This document shows positions 35,670 to 42,328 of a DNA stretch of 43,801 bases, piece after piece. Position 1 is the first letter of the stretch. Every line of letters begins with the position of its first letter. Source of the stretch: Sulfuricurvum sp. (GTDB lineage Bacteria > Campylobacterota > Campylobacteria > Campylobacterales > Sulfurimonadaceae). Location: the NCBI RefSeq assembly GCF_023250475.1, contig NZ_JAHFAQ010000002.1, positions 1 through 43,801 on the forward strand, written 5' to 3'. Made by a program: the position numbers and the translations under genes. The notes under the pieces were generated by a model. The model was not told where the DNA came from and ran no database searches. It saw only the letters and a list, made by a program, of their open reading frames with translations.

Positions 35670-35684
35670 AGTATAAAAAGTATA
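35670..35684 (-). promoter_or_regulatory. Tandem TATACT -10 boxes for the OmpA-family gene
   Basis: On the minus strand two TATACT hexamers lie 3 nt apart (35679-35684 and 35670-35675), 26-40 nt upstream of the ATG. One or both may be used. Confidence 0.5.
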
Positions 35685-35719
35685 ACTTAAAAATTTACGC
35701 TAAATATTTCTAAAAGTAT

Positions 35720-36052
35720 TTAATTGTTTTTTTTAATGGTTTCAAATTCGGTCTGCATCGTATTAAGCATTGCAAAGACTTCTTGATTGAGCTGTGCTTC
35801 GGCCGCATCTATCCGTTCAAGATGGTTACGCTTTAGATGTTCGAGTTTCTGCAGTGTTGTTTGGAAAAGTTGTTCATCATCGGTGAGCAGAACGATCTCC
35901 TCCTTGGGAGCCCATTTACGTTTAACACTGTCATTATGGCGAAATTCAAAAATAATATTCTGAGAGTTCTCAGAACTAATATATCGCGGTACAGTGTACG
36001 CGAGATAATGTTTTTTTGGATCGCCATGGTGTCGTTGAATAACATAGTACAT
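35720..36052 (-). CDS. Uncharacterised coiled-coil protein, 110 aa
   Basis: The N-terminal half is beta-like and basic (MYYVIQRHHGDPKKHYLAYTV), and the second half is a helix with heptads (LFQTTLQKLEHLKRNHLERIDAAEAQL). No signal peptide. I do not recognise the family. The ATG has no ribosome binding site; TATAAT lies 6 nt before it, so the transcript should be leaderless. It is divergent from fqrB. Confidence 0.65.
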   Translation of the reverse strand: MYYVIQRHHGDPKKHYLAYTVPRYISSENSQNIIFEFRHNDSVKRKWAPKEEIVLLTDDEQLFQTTLQKLEHLKRNHLERIDAAEAQLNQEVFAMLNTMQTEFETIKKNN

Positions 36053-36058
36053 TTGAAA

Positions 36059-36064
36059 ATTATA
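36059..36064 (-). promoter_or_regulatory. -10 box for the 110-aa protein, predicted leaderless
   Basis: On the minus strand TATAAT, then TTTCAA, then ATG. The +1 would be the A of the start codon. The same bases read rightwards give TATAAC, a possible -10 for fqrB. Confidence 0.6.
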
Positions 36065-36124
36065 ACATAAATTGAATTTTATCGCTCTTTGTGATAAAGT
36101 ATTGGATGATTAAAAGGGACATAC

Positions 36125-37072
36125 ATGGAACATTTATACGAATTAGCCATTATAGGGGCAGGTCCTGCGGGGATAGCGACGGCGATCGAAAGTTATGCCG
36201 TAGGGATGCGTGACATTATCTTACTTGAAAAAGATGAAAACCATAATGCAACCATTCGGAAGTTTTACAAAGATAATAAACGGGTTGATAAGGATTGGAA
36301 AGGTCAAAAAGTTGAACTTGACGGTACCATCTATTTTATGGATGGCACCAAAGAATCTACTCTCGATTTTTTCGATCAACTGCTCGATCATGAATCCCTA
36401 GAACTGAGAACCCACACTGAAGTACAAAAAATTGTAAAAATAGACGAGGGATTTGAAGTCTTTATTGCCGGGGGAAGTATCCGTGCCAAATACGTAGTCG
36501 TAACGATCGGACGAATGGGAAAACCCAATAAGCCTGACTACAAAATTCCACCCTCAATTAAAAATCAAATCCATTTTACCCTTGACGGATGCGGAGTAGG
36601 TGAAAAAATTATGGTCGTCGGGGGCGGTGACTCGGCAATTGAGTATGCAGTGGAACTATGTACCAAAAATGAGGTGAGCATCTGCTATCGTCGCGGGACA
36701 TTCCGCCGAGCCAATCCTACCAATCAATCGGATATCGATAAAGCCGTTTCAAGCGGATCGGTCAGAGCTCTTCTAAATACCGAAATTGTTGAGTTAGAGA
36801 GCGAAAGCGGAAAAGTTAAAGTGTTGTTTGCGGATGAATCAACCGAACTGTTTGATCGTCTCGTTTATGCTATCGGCGGTACAACACCGAGCGGATTTTT
36901 ACAAAGCAGCGGTATCCGTGAAGAAGACGGCAAACCGGTACATGATGAAAAATATCAAACCAATGTTCCAGGACTTTTCGTTGCGGGAGATATCACCCAA
37001 GAATCGGGCGGTTCAATTGCGCTTGGTCTGAACCATGGCTTTGCGATTGCGCATTACATCAAATCGCTGTAA
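36125..37072 (+). CDS. fqrB: Flavodoxin-quinone reductase FqrB-like flavoprotein
   Basis: A 315-aa two-dinucleotide-fold flavoprotein of the thioredoxin-reductase-like group but without the CxxC redox pair. FAD-binding GAGPAG is at residues 11-16, NAD(P)-binding GGGDSA near 175-180, and GLFVAGDI near the end. The order of motifs, including KFYKDNKRVDKDWKGQ and VVTIGRMGKPNKPDYKIP, closely resembles H. pylori FqrB (HP1164) as I remember it. That enzyme passes electrons between flavodoxin, quinones and NADPH, linked to pyruvate oxidoreductase. AAAGGGA precedes the ATG. It is convergent with the AMMECR1-like gene. Confidence 0.82.
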   Translation: MEHLYELAIIGAGPAGIATAIESYAVGMRDIILLEKDENHNATIRKFYKDNKRVDKDWKGQKVELDGTIYFMDGTKESTLDFFDQLLDHESLELRTHTEVQKIVKIDEGFEVFIAGGSIRAKYVVVTIGRMGKPNKPDYKIPPSIKNQIHFTLDGCGVGEKIMVVGGGDSAIEYAVELCTKNEVSICYRRGTFRRANPTNQSDIDKAVSSGSVRALLNTEIVELESESGKVKVLFADESTELFDRLVYAIGGTTPSGFLQSSGIREEDGKPVHDEKYQTNVPGLFVAGDITQESGGSIALGLNHGFAIAHYIKSL

Positions 37073-37073
37073 A

Positions 37074-37427
37074 TTACTCTTTCAGTATCGGCTCGCTCTG
37101 GTGGCTTAATTCCCCTTCCAAGCTATAAACGGTGAGGTGTATCGTTGCATGGAGATATTCGGAAGTGACAAGAGGATCAAAGTTTTCATCTTGAAAAGCT
37201 GCCGCTTTAGCATTATAGATAATGTCTTCAAGCAGTGAGCGTTCCGCTCTTTTGCTTTTTGAGATTCCTCTCACTTTATTTCCCAGATAAAGGGTTATTT
37301 GTGTCGCTATCGGCTCAGAGAGCAGTGGGTATTGTTCGATGAGCTCGATTCGATTGATAGAATTTTGCCCTTGTAATACCTCTTCAATAGAAGCTCGTGC
37401 AATGGTTAATAATACGGATTGCGACAT
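37074..37427 (-). CDS. Divergent AMMECR1-domain protein
   Basis: A 117-aa protein. The opening LLTIARASIEEVLQG, the middle LLEDIIYNAKAAAFQDENFDPL and the end YLHATIHLTVYS follow the AMMECR1 pattern. AMMECR1 belongs to the AmmeMemoRadiSam gene set (AMMECR1, MEMO and a radical SAM protein), of unknown function. The usual core RGCIG is replaced by RGISK, and the protein is shorter than the normal 180 or so residues. It has its own TATAAT and AGGGG site, 41 nt after bioB. Confidence 0.65.
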   Translation of the reverse strand: MSQSVLLTIARASIEEVLQGQNSINRIELIEQYPLLSEPIATQITLYLGNKVRGISKSKRAERSLLEDIIYNAKAAAFQDENFDPLVTSEYLHATIHLTVYSLEGELSHQSEPILKE

Positions 37428-37460
37428 ATATTAACCCCTTTTAACTATCTTGCTGGTGTT

Positions 37461-37466
37461 ATTATA
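37461..37466 (-). promoter_or_regulatory. -10 box for the AMMECR1-like gene
   Basis: TATAAT on the minus strand in AGTTATAATAAC, starting 2 nt after the bioB stop and 34 nt before the ATG. Confidence 0.55.
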
Positions 37467-37468
37467 AC

Positions 37469-38317
37469 TTACTTATCCTCAGGTGTCGTAGCAATTTCAA
37501 ATCCAAGCTCTTGAAGCATCTTTAAATCGACGTCTGCTTCCCGTCCGGCGGTCGTAAGATAATTTCCAATGACGATACTGTTTGCTCCTGCTTCAAAGAT
37601 CTCACTCTGACGCTCTTTAAATGTAATTTCACGACCTCCGGCAATCATAATGCGATCCGCCTTATCGAGTACTTTACGGGAAAGTCTTATGAGTTCCAAT
37701 GCTTCATCAACACTCAGAGGATTAGGATTTAACGGCAATGCCGGATTATGGTGGTAAAAGTTAAGCGGTACGGAGATAGGATTTAGCTCTTTAAGAGAAT
37801 TCAGCATACTGAGGCGATCTTCAGGTGTTTCACCCATACCGAAGATTCCTCCGCTGATTAACTTGAGGCCGGAAGCGTTCACATTTTCACAAGTCTCGTA
37901 GCGTTCATCCCAAGGGTGAGTTGTACACACTTGCGGATAAAAATCCCGGCTCGTTTCGAGATTATGATTATAGGCGCTCACACCGGAGCGTTTAAGTTCC
38001 TTTAATTGTTCAAGCGACGCAGTGCCGTTACAGGCAATCAGACGAAGACGCGGAACTTCCCGTTTGAGAGTAGAGGCGACATTGCAAACAAAATCGAGAG
38101 TTTTATCATCAAGCCCTTTTTGAGCCGTGACAAGGCAAAAGCCCAATGCACCCAAACCCTCAAGACGGCGGGCTTCTTCCAGTATTTGCTCTATCGGTTT
38201 TTGTTTATACCGCTCGATATCCGCTTTGTATTTGACACTTTGGCTGCAGAACTTACAATCTTCATTGCAGGTTCCGCTGTTGATATTACAGATAGAGCAA
38301 AGAAAAATCTTTTTCAT
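37469..38317 (-). CDS. bioB: Biotin synthase with one auxiliary-cluster ligand changed
   Basis: A radical SAM enzyme that inserts sulfur into dethiobiotin. The radical [4Fe-4S] site is CNEDCKFC (C17, C21, C24). For the sulfur-donating [2Fe-2S] cluster, C61 (LGFCLV), C96 (LIACNG) and R229 (AGGRE) match E. coli C97, C128 and R260. The position of E. coli C188 is I154 (LKLISGGIFG; codon ATC). The short 282-aa form without the long N-terminus is usual for Campylobacterota, but H. pylori and C. jejuni BioB keep this Cys as I recall. Other Cys (C131, C143) lie nearby and could compensate. It lies 3 nt after the phosphoesterase gene in the topA operon. No other bio genes are present. Confidence 0.88.
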   Translation of the reverse strand: MKKIFLCSICNINSGTCNEDCKFCSQSVKYKADIERYKQKPIEQILEEARRLEGLGALGFCLVTAQKGLDDKTLDFVCNVASTLKREVPRLRLIACNGTASLEQLKELKRSGVSAYNHNLETSRDFYPQVCTTHPWDERYETCENVNASGLKLISGGIFGMGETPEDRLSMLNSLKELNPISVPLNFYHHNPALPLNPNPLSVDEALELIRLSRKVLDKADRIMIAGGREITFKERQSEIFEAGANSIVIGNYLTTAGREADVDLKMLQELGFEIATTPEDK

Positions 38318-38320
38318 AAA

Positions 38321-38836
38321 TTAGGGTCTTTCAAAAGTATAGTGGCGTTCTTCAAAGTGTTCACTCCCCACTGGACGTGAATAATGAGTTACTTTCAGTT
38401 CGGTGTCCGTTGTTTCCAGCATAGCACAGCTTGAAAAAGGTTTGTCTCTCGCACAGGCTTCACCCGGATTGAGAAAAAGGGTACGGTTTTTAAAATCACA
38501 TTCAAATACGTGAGTGTGTCCGAAAATAATCACTTCCGCATCGGCATTCATATAAAAAGGGAGGTGCATCAGTTTGAAATTGATACCGCCGAGTTTGAAA
38601 TAATGGGGTTCCTGAACAAGAGTATAGCGCTCATGATAGTCGATCAGATTGGCATCGTTGTTTCCATACACGGCAACATAACGCAATCCACTCTTTTTGA
38701 GTTGCTCGAGAATCTCAGGTTTGACTATATCTCCTGCATGAATCAAAAACTCCGCCCCCTGTGCGACAAGGTGATCAATTACCTTTTGCGAGCGCCCTTT
38801 TTTCGAATGGGTGTCGGAAAGCAATCCGATTTTCAT
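38321..38836 (-). CDS. Metallophosphoesterase, YfcE/MJ0936 family
   Basis: A 171-aa calcineurin-like phosphodiesterase. The metal-site motifs are LLSDTHS (D8, H10), HAGDI, YGNND, LMHLP and FGHTHVF, in family order. The substrate of YfcE-type enzymes in vivo is not known. Its ATG overlaps the topA stop by 4 nt, and bioB follows after 3 nt, so the three are one transcript. Confidence 0.9.
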   Translation of the reverse strand: MKIGLLSDTHSKKGRSQKVIDHLVAQGAEFLIHAGDIVKPEILEQLKKSGLRYVAVYGNNDANLIDYHERYTLVQEPHYFKLGGINFKLMHLPFYMNADAEVIIFGHTHVFECDFKNRTLFLNPGEACARDKPFSSCAMLETTDTELKVTHYSRPVGSEHFEERHYTFERP

Positions 38837-41055
38837 TCACCACTTTCCTCGCGCGGTGTACGGTCTTTACATTTGACACACTCATACACTTCTTTGTTGC
38901 GGTATGTTCGCGGTGCTAATGCGCCCCCGCACCCTTCAATTTCACACTTCTTATCCGAAGGCTCAAATTTAGAGATGAATCTACATTTCGGGTAATGTTC
39001 ACATCCCCAAAACGCCCCGCGTCGTGATTGACGCCACAGTAGTTTTCCGCCGCATTCAGGACACGGCACTTCTGAGTATTTTGTTTCTTGATTGAGTGTT
39101 TTGGTATTTTTACATTTCGGGTAGCCGCTGCATGCCAAAAATTTCCCGTTACGGCCGTTTTTGACTACCATGGCGCTACCGCATTTATCACATATCTCTT
39201 CGCTCACTTCATCAGGGGAAGCAGGGTTCTCTTTTTGATTCTCTTCAGTCTGTTCGGTGTATTTACACTTAGGAAAACCGCTGCACGCGATGAACTCACC
39301 GAAACGTCCCGAGCGAAGCAACAACTCGCTTCCGCATTGCGGACAGTTTCGTCCGAGAGGTTTTGCCATTTTGAGACTGACAATATTACTTTTGCCCGCA
39401 TCAATTTTTTCGATAAACGGATAATAGAAATCAAGCAAAATTTTATGCCACGATTTTCCGCTCTCACTAATCTCATCAAGTGTCTCTTCCATTGTGGCGG
39501 TGAATGAAGCATCAACGATCTCTTCAAAATGGGTTTCCAGCATCTCAGTGACGGTAAATGCTATCTCCGTTGGGAGGATAGCACGCTTTTCAATCTCAAT
39601 GTAATTGCGCGCTTGGAGGGTACTGATCGTCGGTGCGTAGGTCGATGGACGACCGATCCCCTCGGATTCGAGTTTTTTGATAAGACTTGCTTCGGAATAT
39701 CGTGCCGGAGGCTCGGTAAAGTGCTGCTCAGGAACAATGGTTTGAATTTCAATCGCATCGCCGGTCGTGAGTGATGGCAGGAGCTTGTCTTTGTCATCAC
39801 TCCCCGTAACTCGGTAAAATCCGTCAAATAAGAGTTTGCGCCCGGTCGCACGAAACTGTGCGTTGGAAGATTCAAAAGTGATACTTTGCTGTTCAAAGCG
39901 GGCATCATTCATTTGGCATGCTAAAAAGCGGTTATAGATCAAACGATAAAGTTTAATCTCATCGGGCTTGAGAAAAGTCGCTGCCACTTCAGGGGTGAAC
40001 GCAAGCATTGTCGGACGAATCGCTTCATGCGCCTCTTGCGCCCCTTTGGATTTTTTTGTATAGACTTTAGCATTTTCAGGAAGATACGCTTTTCCGTAAC
40101 GACTCAAGATCGCTTCACGTGCTGCTTCAACCGCTTCTGTTGCAAGGTTCAGGGAATCGGTACGCATATAGGTAATAACCCCGCTGGTTCCCTCTGGAGT
40201 TTTAACCCCCTCATACAGCGCCTGGGCAACCATCATCGTCTTTTTCGGAGAAAACCCGAGCTGCGAGCTGGCAGTTTGCTGTAAGGTCGAAGTCATAAAC
40301 GGCGGCGGCGTAGAAGATTTTCGCTCTTTGGTTTCAATCTCACCGACTTTAAAATGTTCACCTTTTAAAGTATCCACAATCCGTTTAGCTTCATCTCCGG
40401 TTTTAATGGTGAGTTTGTCGATTTTCTCATTCTCAAAACTGACAAGGGTGGCTTCGATATCTTTTTTGAAAAGAGTATCGATTGTCCAGTATTCTTCAGG
40501 AATAAACGCACGGATCTCACGTTCCCGGTCGATAACGATTTTAAGGGTTGAGGATTGAACCCGTCCGGCAGATAACCCTTTTTGGATTTTAGAGGCCAAA
40601 AGAGGAGAGAGTTTATACCCTACGATACGGTCCAGCAAACGGCGAGCCTGCTGTGCATTGACCCGATCCATATCGATAGTTCGAGGTGTTTCGAGAGCAT
40701 GAATAATCGCATTTTTGGTAATCTCATGAAACACGATACGCGGCAGTGATTCAGGATCTTTATCAATCGCATGAGCGATGTGCCAACCGATCGCTTCTCC
40801 CTCACGGTCTTCGTCGGTCGCTATATAGATGGTATCGCTTTTTTTTGCCAACTCTTGAATCTGTTTGACGGTAGCAGTACTGTCTTCACTGATACGATAC
40901 TCGGCAATGATTTTCTCATCATCAATTTTGATACCGAAGCGGTTTTTAGGGAGATCGCGGATATGCCCTTTAGAGGCAATGACCTCATAGTCTTTAGAGA
41001 GAAAGTTTTTGATGGTCTTGGCTTTGGCCGGAGACTCGACAATGATGAGTTTCAA
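38833..41055 (-). CDS. topA: DNA topoisomerase I
   Basis: Relaxes negative supercoils. TOPRIM motifs lie at VESPAKAK (E7) and TDEDREGEAIGWH (D81, D83), and the active-site Tyr is Y296 in ITYMRTDSL. Four C-terminal zinc ribbons follow from about residue 575: CPQCG...CSGFPKCKY, CDKCG...CSGYPKCKN, CPECG...CEHYPKCRF and a last CEIEGCGG...CVKC. The start codon is TTG, with AGGA 8 nt upstream; no Met codon fits nearby. The TTG overlaps the stop of a 33-codon ORF in the leader. First gene of topA-phosphoesterase-bioB. Confidence 0.97.
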   Translation of the reverse strand: MKLIIVESPAKAKTIKNFLSKDYEVIASKGHIRDLPKNRFGIKIDDEKIIAEYRISEDSTATVKQIQELAKKSDTIYIATDEDREGEAIGWHIAHAIDKDPESLPRIVFHEITKNAIIHALETPRTIDMDRVNAQQARRLLDRIVGYKLSPLLASKIQKGLSAGRVQSSTLKIVIDREREIRAFIPEEYWTIDTLFKKDIEATLVSFENEKIDKLTIKTGDEAKRIVDTLKGEHFKVGEIETKERKSSTPPPFMTSTLQQTASSQLGFSPKKTMMVAQALYEGVKTPEGTSGVITYMRTDSLNLATEAVEAAREAILSRYGKAYLPENAKVYTKKSKGAQEAHEAIRPTMLAFTPEVAATFLKPDEIKLYRLIYNRFLACQMNDARFEQQSITFESSNAQFRATGRKLLFDGFYRVTGSDDKDKLLPSLTTGDAIEIQTIVPEQHFTEPPARYSEASLIKKLESEGIGRPSTYAPTISTLQARNYIEIEKRAILPTEIAFTVTEMLETHFEEIVDASFTATMEETLDEISESGKSWHKILLDFYYPFIEKIDAGKSNIVSLKMAKPLGRNCPQCGSELLLRSGRFGEFIACSGFPKCKYTEQTEENQKENPASPDEVSEEICDKCGSAMVVKNGRNGKFLACSGYPKCKNTKTLNQETKYSEVPCPECGGKLLWRQSRRGAFWGCEHYPKCRFISKFEPSDKKCEIEGCGGALAPRTYRNKEVYECVKCKDRTPREESGE

Positions 41056-41153
41056 AAAGGAAATCCTAAACGTTTATTTTCTGCCTCGCAAGAGGCAAGC
41101 TTTAGCAGCCCGAGCAGCAAGCGGAACCAATAGTCCTTTGCCCGCTTTGGCAT
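41052..41153 (-). CDS. 33-codon leader ORF overlapping the topA start
   Basis: Reads MPKRAKDYWFRLLLGLL and on to a Gly-Phe-Pro-Phe end. The TGA stop shares two bases with the topA TTG (TTGA), an arrangement typical of translational coupling. It is below the ORF-track cut-off. A -10-like TATAGT directly abuts its ATG, so whether that ATG is in the mRNA depends on the true start site. Coding status is unproven; the same DNA also codes other long frames and may be a structured element rather than a gene. Confidence 0.35.
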   Translation of the reverse strand: MPKRAKDYWFRLLLGLLKLASCEAENKRLGFPF

Positions 41154-41159
41154 ACTATA
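41056..41159 (-). promoter_or_regulatory. topA promoter and GC-rich structured leader
   Basis: On the minus strand the AT-rich AATATATTAATTATAGT gives possible -10 boxes (TATAGT at 41154-41159 or TATATT at 41163-41168). A GC-rich leader of about 90 nt follows. It contains the hairpin TGCCTC-TTGC-GAGGCA (41082-41097), then A-rich sequence and the topA ribosome binding site. Its base composition differs sharply from the flanks. Confidence 0.5.
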
Positions 41160-41226
41160 ATTAATATATTGGCGAAAGTGTAACAAAAAAAGGTCAAAAT
41201 AAAGCTATATTTTTCAAGTAATGCGA

Positions 41227-41772
41227 CTAACCTCTCCATGCCCGCTCTTTCCATGTATCCACATGGACAAAACTTGGATATATACCGATTCCGGCTCCGC
41301 CGCACATACGAAGTAACCTTGCTAAATAATCGGCAGGGATACCCTCTATTTTTATGTCAGCCGCTTTGCCGTACAAATGCATCGAATTAAAAGCAGCCCC
41401 TTCGATATTGTTATTGGTATGTTGAGTACGATAGCCTGACGTAAGGATAATGGGGCGGTTAATTTGATTACTGGATAACCATTGCTGAGCTTTGGCTAAA
41501 ACCACAAACAAATTTGGATCCATTTGTACGGCTACTCCGGCACGGACATCTGCAAAAACGCGGCATAAATCGTTATAGCCGTTTTCTTCTACTTTGCCAT
41601 CGCGGAGAAACGGAATTTTATAGGATGTACCGTTGCGAATGACATTAAGAATTTTATCTTCTCCTTTATAACCGGCATAAAGGGATGTTGATGCTGCTAA
41701 TGCAATGGCACTTTTTATAAATGTTCTCCGCGCAGGATTCAACAGAGAAGATTCTATGATTTTAGTTTGCAT
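41227..41772 (-). CDS. Tat-exported DUF882 (MepK/YcbK-like) peptidase
   Basis: A 181-aa protein of the M15-like family to which E. coli MepK belongs; that enzyme cuts 3-3 cross-links in peptidoglycan. The twin-arginine signal is ARRTFIKSAIALAAS. The zinc-site motifs are SGYRTQHTNN, HLYGKAADIKIEG and FVHVDTW. The track starts at a TTG (41778); the ATG at 41772 is preferred. It has a TATAAT 28 nt upstream but only a weak ribosome binding site. It precedes topA on the same strand after a 171-nt gap. Confidence 0.87.
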   Translation of the reverse strand: MQTKIIESSLLNPARRTFIKSAIALAASTSLYAGYKGEDKILNVIRNGTSYKIPFLRDGKVEENGYNDLCRVFADVRAGVAVQMDPNLFVVLAKAQQWLSSNQINRPIILTSGYRTQHTNNNIEGAAFNSMHLYGKAADIKIEGIPADYLARLLRMCGGAGIGIYPSFVHVDTWKERAWRG

Positions 41773-41799
41773 AAACAAAATATTTTCTCAACTTTTATT

Positions 41800-41805
41800 A
41801 TTATA
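41800..41805 (-). promoter_or_regulatory. -10 box for the DUF882 gene
   Basis: TATAAT on the minus strand in GTGTATATAATAATAA, about 28 nt before the ATG at 41772. Confidence 0.5.
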
Positions 41806-41884
41806 TACACTGATAAGATAAGCAATTTACAGTCCATCTTCTCACGAATTTGTAAACATATACCAAAAACAAACTTTACAAAAT

Positions 41885-41899
41885 TGGCACACTTCTTGC
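41885..41899 (+). promoter_or_regulatory. Sigma-54 (RpoN) promoter of the secretin cluster
   Basis: TGGCAC, 5 nt, TTGC followed by T. The GG and GC dinucleotides are exactly 10 nt apart, as the -24/-12 rule needs. Predicted +1 is near 41911, giving a leader of about 25 nt before the ATG at 41936. No sigma-70 -10 box competes in this interval. Confidence 0.8.
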
Positions 41900-41935
41900 T
41901 TTTTATCGTCAAATAATCCCTAAGAAAGTGGCGAT

Positions 41936-42328
41936 ATGAACTATTTTTGGTCATTTCTTTTTCTTGCACTATCGCTAAATGCGGCCTATAACCCGTTTTT
42001 TCGTGAGCCTGTAAAGCCGAAGAAAGCTCCGGCAGCAACGTCAGATGTACGTCCCATGCCTCTGCCGCCATTATTAGCTCCACCTTCATTACCCGCCATA
42101 AAGCCGGTTTTTGATCTTTCGCAATTAACCTATAACTGTTTTTTAGAAACAGATAAAGGGAAATTCATCCTCCTTAAAATAGGGACAAACACCGTTGTTC
42201 TGAAAGAGGGTGATCCCTTTTATGCGAATAACGCCAAATATTTTGTACGAAATATCACCAGCAACTACATTACCGTAGATGATGCAGGACGAATACAAAC
42301 CATCTATTTCACGACAGGAGCAAAATAA
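41936..42328 (+). CDS. CtsR-like small exported protein of the secretin cluster
   Basis: A 130-aa protein with a short signal peptide (MNYFWSFLFLALSLNAA) and then a proline-rich linker (PMPLPPLLAPPSLP). A small beta-rich domain follows at about residues 65-130 (ILLKIGTNTVVLKEGDPF). Position just before the secretin matches CtsR (Cj1475c) in C. jejuni, needed for DNA uptake. It also resembles PilP/GspC-like partners that dock secretins. The assignment rests on order and layout, not on clear sequence identity. Its stop shares one base with the secretin ATG (TAATG). Confidence 0.6.
   Translation: MNYFWSFLFLALSLNAAYNPFFREPVKPKKAPAATSDVRPMPLPPLLAPPSLPAIKPVFDLSQLTYNCFLETDKGKFILLKIGTNTVVLKEGDPFYANNAKYFVRNITSNYITVDDAGRIQTIYFTTGAK

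Noticed and set aside
37469-38317. BioB as a pseudogene
   Set aside because: The frame is full-length, and the radical SAM site and remaining cluster ligands are intact; only one position differs.
41082-41150. Possible tRNA or tRNA-like RNA in the topA leader
   Set aside because: It contains a GGTTCCGC stretch and a hairpin, but no cloverleaf, no standard T-loop and no acceptor stem could be folded.
41102-41305. 67-aa minus-strand ORF across the DUF882 end and the topA leader
   Set aside because: Half lies in another frame of the DUF882 gene, and it has no ribosome binding site; the open part reflects the GC-rich leader element.
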